Below, piece by piece: positions 8,649 through 16,245 of a DNA stretch of 64,000 nt (its first letter is position 1; each line of letters starts with the position of its first letter). Source of the DNA: CAZFMJ01 sp964520045. GTDB taxonomy: Bacteria; Elusimicrobiota; Elusimicrobia; Elusimicrobiales; CAZFMJ01. Made by a program: the position numbers and the translations under genes. The DNA lies in assembly GCA_964520045.1 (NCBI GenBank), contig CAZFMJ010000003.1, forward strand, positions 27,283-91,282, read 5' to 3'. The notes below the pieces were generated by a model. The model saw only the letters and a program-made list of their open reading frames with translations, did not search any database and was not told the DNA's origin.

Positions 8649-9413
8649 TTAGATTATCCTTTCCTCGGCGCTATATACGTTCATTCTGCTGCCACGGGCA
8701 AAACCTACGAGCGTTAAATTCATTTCTCTTGCCAGCCTTATGGCCTGATCGGTCGCCGCGGCCCGGGAGATCACTGCGGGCATGCCGCATTTTTTAACTT
8801 TAAAGACCACCTCCGAGGAAATTCTGCCGCTTGTTATTAAAATTTTATCTTCAAAGGTTTCGTTCTGCGACAGAGCATGTCCTATAACCTTATCAATGGC
8901 ATTATGTCTTCCGATATCTTCTCTAAAAACTAAAATACCGCCTTTATTTGCCAATGCGGCGCTATGCACTCCGCCGGTTTTTAAGTATGTTTCCGAACGC
9001 TTTTGAAAATCCGACATCATCGCGCAAATTAAGCCGGCGGCTATTTTAAATCCGGAAATAATTTTTGCTCTGTGCGCGACGTCAAATACATTGTAAAAAA
9101 GAGCTCCTTTGCCGCATCCCGAAGTATAAAGCCGCTTAAACATTAATTTCTCAACGTCGGCATCGACCCCCTCGATACAGCAAGACCAGCGCCGGGTATC
9201 GATCAGTATTTTTTTGATATCGCTTAAGTTCCTGATAATTCCGGAGGTAAAAAGAAACCCTCTTACAAGGTCTTCCAGGTCAAAAGGAGAGCACAGCAGG
9301 GTTACAAGCTCATTCTCTGCCAAGTTTAAAGTAAAAGGCACTTCCTGCGCTACCACATCTTCCGCCGTTTCCCTGGCATTCTCTTTTATCCTGGTAATTG
9401 TGAACGCTTCCAT
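8649..9413 (-). CDS. fdhD: Formate dehydrogenase sulfurtransferase FdhD
   Basis: 254 residues from the ATG at 9413, which follows the ModE-like stop by one base; a longer frame to 9458 would overlap it by 44 bases. FdhD passes sulfur from a cysteine desulfurase to the cofactor of formate dehydrogenase and is needed for activity. Visible signatures are NENELVTL-like LAENELVTLLCSPFDLEDLVRG region, the TSGCGKGA loop, GGVHSAAL, FREDIGRHNAIDKVIG and TSGRISSEVV. The loop holds one cysteine rather than the CxxC seen in the Escherichia coli protein, a variant also seen in other family members. Confidence 0.93.
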   Translation of the reverse strand: MEAFTITRIKENARETAEDVVAQEVPFTLNLAENELVTLLCSPFDLEDLVRGFLFTSGIIRNLSDIKKILIDTRRWSCCIEGVDADVEKLMFKRLYTSGCGKGALFYNVFDVAHRAKIISGFKIAAGLICAMMSDFQKRSETYLKTGGVHSAALANKGGILVFREDIGRHNAIDKVIGHALSQNETFEDKILITSGRISSEVVFKVKKCGMPAVISRAAATDQAIRLAREMNLTLVGFARGSRMNVYSAEERII

Positions 9414-9414
9414 A

Positions 9415-9753
9415 TCAGAAGATTTCTCCGTAGAGCCGGTCCACGGATAATTTAACATGATGTTCTAAATTAAAGAACTTTTCCAACAGCTTTTCGGCAT
9501 ATGGCGTCAGTTTCGTATTGCCTCCGCTTGCGCCGCCCTTAGTGCATATAACAAGCTGTCTCCCCAGTCTTTTTTCCGCTGATTTTATATAGCTCCATGC
9601 ATGGCGATAGGACATGTTCAGGCTTTTTGCCGCGCTGTTAATCGAGCCTGTCTTTTGAACGCGGCTTAAAATCGCCGCCTTGCCGATGCCGAAGACAAGT
9701 TTCCCGTCTTTTTCAAGCCAAACCTTTGATTTTGCCCTTAATTTTGTCTTCAT
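9415..9753 (-). CDS. ModE-type winged-helix regulator without metal-binding domain
   Basis: 112 residues made up of the N-terminal LysR-like winged helix of ModE: GKAAILSRVQKTGSINSAAK, then MSYRHAWSYIKSAEKRLG and the wing GGASGGNTKLTPYAE. The C-terminal MOP/TOBE domains that bind molybdate or tungstate in full-length ModE are missing. The regulator may bind metal in another way, or control the operon through a partner such as the TOBE domain of TupC. It overlaps mobA in an ATGA and probably regulates this operon. I did not recognise a clear operator. Confidence 0.88.
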   Translation of the reverse strand: MKTKLRAKSKVWLEKDGKLVFGIGKAAILSRVQKTGSINSAAKSLNMSYRHAWSYIKSAEKRLGRQLVICTKGGASGGNTKLTPYAEKLLEKFFNLEHHVKLSVDRLYGEIF

Positions 9754-10370
9754 ATTGCATCCTTATCGGATAAGCCTTGAATTATTTCCAGATCTTCTTT
9801 CGTGTTTATATTCCTAAAGACGTTTCTGTGAAAAGAGGAGTCTTCTAAATTCCAATAGGCCGCATCTACCGTTTTCATGAAACTTCCTATGGAATAATTT
9901 CCGCTGTTTTTGACAAAACGGCGGATATCCTCCGCCAGACTTTTTTTATAGATCGCATGAAGCGGCTCGACGCAATCGCCTACCGCGGGAATAAGGGCGT
10001 CGCATTTCTTTGTTTCAAAATACTCGAGCTGCCGCAGAATCAATCCGTTATGCAAAAAAGGCATATCGCAAGCCACAAAAAAAAGCGCGCTTCTTGAGGT
10101 CGCCGACAGGGCGGAATGAATTCCGCCCAGAGGGCCGATATTCCTTATCGCATCTTCGGTTATAACGGCCTCTTTTTTATATGATTCAAATTCCGGGGGA
10201 GAATTGGTCACTAAAATGATTTCGCCGAATATTTCTTTTAAAAGCCCGATCGTCCGCTCAATGACAGGAACGCCGTTTATCCGGACAAATGCCTTATTTA
10301 ATCCCTGCATCCTTGAGTTTTTTCCGCCGGCCAATATCGCCCCCGCTATATCTGCGATCTTGCCCTTCAA
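9750..10370 (-). CDS. mobA: Molybdenum cofactor guanylyltransferase
   Basis: 206 residues. Nucleotidyltransferase fold with the N-terminal loop GAILAGGKNSRMQGLNKAF, the metal-binding region FFVACDMPFLHNGL and the GPLGGIHSAL motif. MobA adds GMP to the metal-loaded pterin, giving the bis-MGD form used by formate dehydrogenase. The orphan xanthine-dehydrogenase-type enzyme at 28.6-30.9 kb would instead need the cytosine form made by the related MocA. Overlaps the flavin subunit gene by 4 bases. Confidence 0.92.
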   Translation of the reverse strand: MKGKIADIAGAILAGGKNSRMQGLNKAFVRINGVPVIERTIGLLKEIFGEIILVTNSPPEFESYKKEAVITEDAIRNIGPLGGIHSALSATSRSALFFVACDMPFLHNGLILRQLEYFETKKCDALIPAVGDCVEPLHAIYKKSLAEDIRRFVKNSGNYSIGSFMKTVDAAYWNLEDSSFHRNVFRNINTKEDLEIIQGLSDKDAI

Positions 10371-11203
10371 AATGCTCCTTCCTTATGCGGCAGTTCCTTT
10401 ACCTGTGAAAACGTAAACACCGGGCCGTCCACACAGACAAACTTCTCGCCGATATTGCAGTGCCCGCATTTACCGATCCCGCATTTCATATAACGCTCAA
10501 GCGTCATAATGATATCCTTATCCATAAACCCGGACTTGGAAAGCTGCTGTGTTACAAACCTTATCATTATCGGCGGGCCGCAGACGACTGCGACGGCGTT
10601 ATTCGGATGAATCTCCGTCTGCTTCCATAGCTCGGTTACAACGCCCACGCTGCATCCCCAGCCGTCGCAGGGCTTATCAACGGTAAGCCAAACTTCGGTA
10701 TCGGGAATTTTCTTCCAGGCCTCTAATTCGCCTTTAAAACAGATCTCATCCGGCGTTTTTGCGCCGTAAATTACTTTTATATGCCCGAAGTCTTTTCTAT
10801 TATCGAATACCAGATTTATCAGGCTTCTTATCGGCGCCAATCCGATGCCGCCGGCTATAAAATAAATATTCTTTCCCTTAATTTCGCCGAATGGAAATGA
10901 ATTGCCGTAAGGTCCCCGCAAATGCAAAATATCCCCTTTTTTAAGATTGTGGATGCCTTTCGTCACCAGTCCGGCTGCCCGTATGGTAAATTCCAGAAAC
11001 CCGCTCCTGGACGGCGACGAGGTTATGGAGATGGGGGCCTCTCCCAATCCCAATACCGAAACCTCCATAAACTGACCCTGCTTATATCGAAATTTTTCGG
11101 TTTGGTTCTTATCGGCGAACTTCACCGTAAATGTTTTTGTGTCGAACGTCTCCTGACGTATATCTTCTATTGCGGCCGGATAGGGAATATATTCGTTTTT
11201 CAT
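10367..11203 (-). CDS. FAD/NAD(P)-binding electron transfer subunit (HydG/AsrB type)
   Basis: 278 residues from the ATG at 11203, two bases after the stop of the preceding gene; a frame to 11302 would run deep into that gene. The protein has an FAD-binding barrel (ITSSPSRSGFLEFTIRAAG), the NAD(P) site IYFIAGGIGLAPIRSL and a C-terminal [2Fe-2S] motif CGIGKCGHCNIGEKFVC. This is the layout of the sulfhydrogenase gamma subunit and anaerobic sulfite reductase subunit B. Next to a formate dehydrogenase it probably carries electrons between formate and NAD(P)H. Which nucleotide is used is not clear. Confidence 0.88.
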   Translation of the reverse strand: MKNEYIPYPAAIEDIRQETFDTKTFTVKFADKNQTEKFRYKQGQFMEVSVLGLGEAPISITSSPSRSGFLEFTIRAAGLVTKGIHNLKKGDILHLRGPYGNSFPFGEIKGKNIYFIAGGIGLAPIRSLINLVFDNRKDFGHIKVIYGAKTPDEICFKGELEAWKKIPDTEVWLTVDKPCDGWGCSVGVVTELWKQTEIHPNNAVAVVCGPPIMIRFVTQQLSKSGFMDKDIIMTLERYMKCGIGKCGHCNIGEKFVCVDGPVFTFSQVKELPHKEGAF

Positions 11204-11205
11204 CT

Positions 11206-12261
11206 TTACATTACCTTTTTTCCTTCGGTTATTTCCTGTATAAATTTGGACATGCCTATGTTCACCGGGCAGCCCGACAAGCATCTTCCGCAGGCGACAC
11301 ATCCGCTCATCCCCGTCTTTTTATGGTCGTATTTGAGCTTGTGCTCGTACCGCCGAGATGTTCTGTGCCATTTATCCCTCCTGGGATTATGTCCGCTTGC
11401 TTCGCGGGTGTATCCCTCAAAGATACACGCATCCCAGGTCCTTAAACGCTGCCCCGCGGCATCCTTGGCGGTATCGAACACATTGAAACACGTGCAGGTA
11501 GGGCAGGAGTATAAACAGGCGCCGCAATAAATACATCTTTCGCCTATGCGCCGGTAATTTTCTTCCGGGATGAAATCATCCTTGCTCATTAGGTCTATCG
11601 CCTTTTTGAAATCAACTTTTAATTCCACCGCGCTCCTTGCCTTAGCTTTTATCTGGTTGATTGTTTTTATATCTTTTTCCGGCGCGTCCTGAAAAAATAT
11701 TTTATGCCCGGAGATAAACGCTTCTCCCATTTTTGAGCCCGCTTCCGCAAAATAGAAATCTCCGCCGTCAATGAACTGCAGGTCAAAACCATTTTCAGCA
11801 AAAGGCCCCGTATCGGCTGACGCGCAAAAACAAGCCGCCCTGGGCGGCTTAATGCAGCCGATTACCACGATAAACCTGTCTTTTATGCGGTTGAGATAAT
11901 AGGCGTCATCAAAATTACGCTTAAAAAAATCATCCGCAAAAAGAAGGCCTTTTAAGTCGCAGGATCTTATCCCGAAGATCAGTGCCGGAGCCGGCTCCGT
12001 TGTTTCCTTGATACCGCCGTCTTTAAACTCAAACATCGATTCAAGCTGGGGGAAAAATATATCCTTAGGCGGAACAACCGTATCCACGTCCTCCAGCGAA
12101 ACATTGTTGAGCGCTGTTTCCAATTCTTTGCCTTCTTTGGGCAACGGCGCAAAACAGACATCGTCGCCCATGATTTTCTGCGGGACATAGACATTCTTTC
12201 CCGCCGCCAGCCCCCTGAGCAATTCTTTTATGTCTTTTTTCCAGATTATCGTTATAGTCAT
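11206..12261 (-). CDS. 4Fe-4S dicluster electron transfer subunit (HydB/AsrA type)
   Basis: 351 residues. The N-terminal two thirds match the sulfhydrogenase beta / sulfite reductase A type, for example FGIRSCDLKGLLFADDFF and IGCIKPPRAACFC. The C-terminus carries two ferredoxin motifs, CIYCGACLYSCPTC near residue 245 and CVACGRCLSGCP near residue 323. It would connect the flavin subunit encoded downstream with the catalytic subunit encoded upstream. It overlaps fdhA by 4 bases. Confidence 0.88.
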   Translation of the reverse strand: MTITIIWKKDIKELLRGLAAGKNVYVPQKIMGDDVCFAPLPKEGKELETALNNVSLEDVDTVVPPKDIFFPQLESMFEFKDGGIKETTEPAPALIFGIRSCDLKGLLFADDFFKRNFDDAYYLNRIKDRFIVVIGCIKPPRAACFCASADTGPFAENGFDLQFIDGGDFYFAEAGSKMGEAFISGHKIFFQDAPEKDIKTINQIKAKARSAVELKVDFKKAIDLMSKDDFIPEENYRRIGERCIYCGACLYSCPTCTCFNVFDTAKDAAGQRLRTWDACIFEGYTREASGHNPRRDKWHRTSRRYEHKLKYDHKKTGMSGCVACGRCLSGCPVNIGMSKFIQEITEGKKVM

Positions 12262-14294
12262 TGCTTTTCCACCTTTACCGCGCAGACCTTATACTCGGGA
12301 ATTTTGGCTATGGGATCAACCGCATTGATCGTTAAAATATTTGCCGCCGCCTCTCTGAAGTGAAACGGCATAAACAGCGAGCCCCGAACCACCTTTTGGC
12401 CTAAAGCCGCCTTCAGCGTAATCGTTCCCCGGCGCGAGGTTACCTTAACTAATTGGCCGTCCCTTATGCCTAACTCTTTTGCATCATCAGAATGCATTTC
12501 CACATAAGGACATGGAGATTCCCGTTCTAAAACAGCGGTTCTGTTGGTCATAGTGCGGGTATGCCAATGCCAATATACGCGGCCCGTGGAGAGAACAAAA
12601 TTATATTCCTTGTCCGTTTCCTCCGCGGGAGGCGCGTACGGCCGGGGCAGGAACGCTCCTTTTCCCCTTGTAAATTTTTCTTTATGCAGGATCGGCGTGC
12701 CGGGATGCTCCTTACTCGGACAAGGCCATTGCAGGCCGTAGGGATCCAGCCGATCATAGCTCACCCCGCCGTAAATAGGCGTAAGGGAGGAAATCTCGTC
12801 CATTATCTCCGAGGGGTGTTTATAATTCATGCCGTTGTAGCCGGATTTGCCTGCCACCGCGCCCAGTATCTCCCAGTCGGCCTTCGCCCCGCCCGGAGGC
12901 TCGATCACTTTTCTTATCCGCTCCACCCGTCTTTCAGTGCTGGTAAATGTCCCGTCTTTTTCCGCGAAGCTCGCGCTGGGCAGCACCACGTGCGCGTATT
13001 CGGCGGTATCGGTCAGGAATATATCCTGCACGACCAGAAACTCCGCCTTCCGCAAACAGTCTTTAACATGGTTTGAGTCGGGGTCGCTGATTACCGGATT
13101 TTCACCCATAATGTACATGCCCTTGACCCTGCCCGCTCCGGCTGCGCTCACTATCTCTGTTACCGTAAGCCCTGGTTTTGACGGCAAACCGTCCACCTTC
13201 CATGCCGTCTCAAATTTTTTACGGATATTTTCATCAGCTATACTCTGGTATCCCGAGTATAGAGCGGGAAGCGCGCCTGTATCACATGATCCCTGAACGT
13301 TGTTCTGACCCCTGAGAGGATTAACGCCCGTAGAGGAGCATCCGATATGTCCGGTTATCATGGCAAGATTAGCCAGGGACTTCACATTATCGACTCCGGT
13401 TGTATGCTGGGTAATACCCATGGAATAAACAATCATCGCCTTGCGAGTTTTAGCGTACATGCGGGCTATCTCAATGATTTTTTCCCGGGGTATATTGGTG
13501 ATCTTTTCCACGTATTCCGGGGTATACGCCTTAACCATATCTTTCAACTCTTCAAATCCTTCCGTCCTTTCCTGTATGAAGTTCTTATCATGCAGATTTT
13601 CGGAAATTATCACATGGATAAGCCCGTTTATCCAGGCAACGTCGGTGCCGTTTTTATGCTGAACATGGATCGCGGCGTATTTAGCGAGTTCGATTTTTCT
13701 GGGATCGATAAGGATAAGTTTTGCCGCTTTATCTATGACGGCCTTGACTATGCGCGAACCTATTAAGGGATGCTGGGCGGTCGTATCCGAGCCGGTAATT
13801 AAAATAAGCTCGGCATCCTCAAATTCCGAGATAGAATTTGTCATTGCGCCGGAACCGAAAGACGCAGCCAGACCGGCGACCGTAGACGCGTGGCAAAGCC
13901 GGGCGCAGTGGTCCACGTTATTGGTTTTGAACACCGCCCGCGCCAGCTTCATCATCAGGAAGTTTTCTTCGTTGGTGGTCTTGGCCGAGCTCAAAAAAGC
14001 AAGGGCGTCCGGCCCGAATTTTTCTTTATAGCCCTTAAATTTTTCCGCGACCAAACTCAGCGCCTCGTCCCAGCCGGCCGAAACAAAGCGGTTATTTTTC
14101 TTAATGAGCGGAGTGGTAAGCCGGTCCGCGCTGTTGGAAAACTCGTGACAATTCCATCCCTTGACACAAAGCGCGCCTCTGGAGACGGGATGATTTTTAC
14201 TGGGGTATGCCCCTGTCAATTTCTTTCCGTCGGAAACCAGATAAAGACCGCAGCCGCACCCGCAATAGATGCAGGTCGTTAAAACTCTTGGCAT
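12258..14294 (-). CDS. fdhA: Formate dehydrogenase catalytic subunit, cysteine type
   Basis: 678 residues from the ATG at 14294, which has GGGAGG five bases upstream. The N-terminal cluster motif CIYCGCGCGLYLV is followed by the conserved ALCVKGW. The active-site segment is NNVDHCARLCHASTVAGL, where the second Cys stands at the place of selenocysteine in Escherichia coli FdhH, followed by the catalytic His. The bis-MGD binding domains and C-terminal cap are complete. It oxidises formate to carbon dioxide or runs in reverse. It lacks the long ferredoxin-rich N-terminal extension of many bifurcating forms, so its electrons must pass through the separate HydB/HydG-type subunits. Tungsten is the likely metal, judged from the TupABC genes. 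Confidence 0.92.
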   Translation of the reverse strand: MPRVLTTCIYCGCGCGLYLVSDGKKLTGAYPSKNHPVSRGALCVKGWNCHEFSNSADRLTTPLIKKNNRFVSAGWDEALSLVAEKFKGYKEKFGPDALAFLSSAKTTNEENFLMMKLARAVFKTNNVDHCARLCHASTVAGLAASFGSGAMTNSISEFEDAELILITGSDTTAQHPLIGSRIVKAVIDKAAKLILIDPRKIELAKYAAIHVQHKNGTDVAWINGLIHVIISENLHDKNFIQERTEGFEELKDMVKAYTPEYVEKITNIPREKIIEIARMYAKTRKAMIVYSMGITQHTTGVDNVKSLANLAMITGHIGCSSTGVNPLRGQNNVQGSCDTGALPALYSGYQSIADENIRKKFETAWKVDGLPSKPGLTVTEIVSAAGAGRVKGMYIMGENPVISDPDSNHVKDCLRKAEFLVVQDIFLTDTAEYAHVVLPSASFAEKDGTFTSTERRVERIRKVIEPPGGAKADWEILGAVAGKSGYNGMNYKHPSEIMDEISSLTPIYGGVSYDRLDPYGLQWPCPSKEHPGTPILHKEKFTRGKGAFLPRPYAPPAEETDKEYNFVLSTGRVYWHWHTRTMTNRTAVLERESPCPYVEMHSDDAKELGIRDGQLVKVTSRRGTITLKAALGQKVVRGSLFMPFHFREAAANILTINAVDPIAKIPEYKVCAVKVEKQ

Positions 14295-14311
14295 AGTATC
14301 CTCCCTGTACA

Positions 14312-14536
14312 TTAAAGACCGATGGCCGCTGGAAATGAATTATCAGCAAGAAATGCGTTCCATGTTAATCCGGACAGCTCCAATGCGGGGTGCGTTAAGA
14401 GGGTATGATCTTTTAAAAATATGCCCTGCGGTATAAAATACATATAGGAGACCGAATATTCAAAACCCGCTGCCACAAAGGCCATAACAGGGAAAAACTG
14501 TTTCTCACATTCCAGCAAGCTTTCCAAACGCCACAT
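14312..14536 (-). pseudogene. Remnant of a formate/nitrite channel (FocA/FdhC family)
   Basis: A 74-codon frame holds two stretches that match the last third of FocA-type channels by eye: FFPVMAFVAAGFEYSVSYMY followed by FIPQGIFLKD, and LTWNAFLADNSFPAAIG, which compare with the family's LPVAMFVASGFEHS...IPMGI and NFITDNLIPVTIGN. Everything before this, including the first four membrane segments, is missing, and the frame stops where the last helix should begin. The central histidine of the GFEHS motif is Tyr here. It lies just upstream of fdhA, where formate channels are often found. This looks like a decayed channel, not a working one. Confidence 0.75.
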
Positions 14537-14625
14537 TCATTATAATCAAAAACAGCTGATACTTTCAAGGACACACGCCTGAAGCCCGGCGCGGTAAGAG
14601 CGGATTCCAGCGGTGTGAATACGGG

Positions 14626-15720
14626 TTATTGTTCCCCGTATTTATACCAGGCGGCGCAAGCGCCTTCTGAAGATACCATGCAGGGACCGACTGCGGATGA
14701 GGGAGTGCACAATTTGCCGAATAAGGCGCAGTCTTTGGGCAAAACTTTTCCCATAAGCACCTGACCGCATAGACATCCTTCGGGTTCAGTGGCTTCAATA
14801 TAGGGAACATCAAAATATCTGCCGGCGTCAAATCTAAGATAATTAATGCCGAACACAAGCCCTGATTTAGGGATACCCCCTACGGCGCGCCAGTTTGCGT
14901 CCGCAGGCTCAAAAACCTGTTCAAGAACTTTTAAGGCCGCGACATTGCCCTCAGGCCTGACCGTGCGGGAATATTCAATCTCAATATCAGCCTTATTCCG
15001 CTCCCGCTGAATCAAAATCCTGTGTATGCCGTTTAAAATATCCAGAGGCTCAAACCCGGCTATAGCGCAGGGGACATGATAATCCCGCGCGACAAATTTA
15101 TAAGGGACGGTCCCTATTATTGCGCTTACGTGTCCCGGAAGCAAAAACCCATGTATTTTATGCGCAGGGTCCGAAAGCACTGCTTTTAAAGCGGGGGGCA
15201 CAAGCTTGAAAAGAGGCAGGACAAAAAAATTACCAAGATCCTCTTTTTCAGCTTCAAGCACCGCGGAGCCTATCAGGGGAGCGGTCGTTTCAAAACCCAC
15301 CCCGAGAAACACTATTTTTTTATCTGTATTTTCCTTGGCAATCGTCACCGCGTCCAGCGGGGAATACACAATACGCACGTCCGCGCCCGAAATTCTGGCG
15401 TCTTCAAGACTGCCCGCGCTTCCCCTTACTTTCAGCATATCCCCGAAAGTGGCAAGAATAACGCCCGGTTTTTGCGCTATTTTCACGGCCCTGTCGACAT
15501 CCCCCGGAGCGGTTACGCAGACCGGGCATCCCGGCCCCGAAAGCATTTTAAGACCTTTGGGCAAAAGCCGCCTCATTCCGCTGGCGGCTATCGCCATAGT
15601 ATGCGTTCCGCAGACTTCCATTATATTGATTACGCCGGCGTTTTTAGAAAGCCTGCCTATTTCAGCAAGCGCCCTAGCCGCCATATTCCTGTCTTTCCAG
15701 ATCCGCCCTTCAATTTGCAT
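14626..15720 (-). CDS. hypD: Hydrogenase maturation factor HypD
   Basis: 364 residues, normal length. HypD signatures are MEVCGTHTMAIAASGMRR, GPGCPVCVT, GVGFETTAPLIG and LPGHVSAIIG, with a C-terminal cysteine set (CLCGQVLMG, then CTPSSAVGPC and GACAAW) that holds the [4Fe-4S] cluster. With HypC it assembles the Fe(CN)2CO group of [NiFe] hydrogenase. No hydrogenase or other hyp gene is in the window, so the target must be beyond the left edge or elsewhere. It shares orientation with the formate dehydrogenase genes. Confidence 0.95.
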   Translation of the reverse strand: MQIEGRIWKDRNMAARALAEIGRLSKNAGVINIMEVCGTHTMAIAASGMRRLLPKGLKMLSGPGCPVCVTAPGDVDRAVKIAQKPGVILATFGDMLKVRGSAGSLEDARISGADVRIVYSPLDAVTIAKENTDKKIVFLGVGFETTAPLIGSAVLEAEKEDLGNFFVLPLFKLVPPALKAVLSDPAHKIHGFLLPGHVSAIIGTVPYKFVARDYHVPCAIAGFEPLDILNGIHRILIQRERNKADIEIEYSRTVRPEGNVAALKVLEQVFEPADANWRAVGGIPKSGLVFGINYLRFDAGRYFDVPYIEATEPEGCLCGQVLMGKVLPKDCALFGKLCTPSSAVGPCMVSSEGACAAWYKYGEQ

Positions 15721-15740
15721 AAATCAATACTCTGGTTATT

Positions 15741-15842
15741 TAGACTGAAGACTATTAGTTTCTTATTTTATACCTTTCCGCCACTACGACGTTGGCGGAT
15801 CCGCCGTGGTGTTTGGCGGACAGGCTAACAGCCTTCAGTCTA
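15741..15842. repeat. About 102-bp element with imperfect 18-bp terminal inverted repeats
   Basis: The ends 15741-15758 and 15825-15842 are inverted copies with two mismatches, starting TAGACTGAAG on one side and CTTCAGTCTA on the other. The inside is GC-rich and contains the palindrome GGCGGATCCGCC. The right end supplies the stop codon of hypC. It resembles a small non-autonomous mobile element, but no target duplication was clear. The same GGCGGATCCGCC core occurs again beside the first tRNA-Ser cassette at 24327. Confidence 0.5.
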
Positions 15843-16085
15843 TCTGCCTAGTGTATCTTCCCACAGCTCTTCTTTTCCGTACATTTCACGGAAAAGGTCA
15901 AGGGTTTCCTGCGCGTCTTTTTCATCCAGAATCTGTATGGCAAATCCCGCATGCACAAGCACATACTCGCCCGCTTTGGCTTCGGGCGTAAGATTAAGCG
16001 AGACTTCCCGCAAAACGCCGCTGAAATCAACCTTTGCGGTCGTGTTTTCTATACTCTTGATTTTCCCCGGTATCGCAAGACACAT
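15840..16085 (-). CDS. hypC: Hydrogenase maturation chaperone HypC
   Basis: 81 residues from the ATG at 16085. The protein begins MCLAIPGKI; the Cys at position 2 is essential in HypC, so a start at 16094 that would add three residues is unlikely. VLVHAGFAIQILDE is the second family motif. HypC works with HypD to carry the Fe(CN)2CO unit. It heads the long minus-strand block. A promoter-like sequence ends eight bases before the ATG. Confidence 0.93.
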   Translation of the reverse strand: MCLAIPGKIKSIENTTAKVDFSGVLREVSLNLTPEAKAGEYVLVHAGFAIQILDEKDAQETLDLFREMYGKEELWEDTLGR

Positions 16086-16092
16086 ATAATTC

Positions 16093-16121
16093 ATTCTAAC
16101 AAAAGAAAAGATTTAACCCAA
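16093..16121 (-). promoter_or_regulatory. Promoter-like sequence directly ahead of hypC
   Basis: On the minus strand TTGGGT (16121-16116), a 17-base spacer and TAGAAT (16098-16093) match sigma-70 spacing. Transcription would start close to the ATG at 16085, giving a leaderless or very short leader message. This would fit the lack of a Shine-Dalgarno sequence before hypC. Confidence 0.4.
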
Positions 16122-16140
16122 ATATTTTTCGCCGGGGCTG

Positions 16141-16170
16141 TTGTAACTCACGCTTTTATATTTGTAGTAT
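16141..16170 (+). promoter_or_regulatory. Possible promoter for korAB
   Basis: TTGTAA (16141-16146) and TAGTAT (16165-16170) are 18 bases apart, about 75 bases before the korA ATG, in the divergent gap between hypC and korA. The match is fair only. Confidence 0.35.
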
Positions 16171-16245
16171 ATTTTTTAAGGATTGGCATAACCCTGATAT
16201 TGCGGGTTTAAACATCTTTTTTCCCAATCCGCCTGCGAGGAGAAC

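Noticed and set aside
12258..14294. Selenocysteine in the formate dehydrogenase
   Set aside because: The active-site codon is Cys in an uninterrupted frame. There is no in-frame TGA in the catalytic subunit, so this is the cysteine form.
14565..14858. Minus-strand frame across the end of hypD
   Set aside because: It overlaps the well-conserved cysteine-rich end of hypD in another frame and has no family match.
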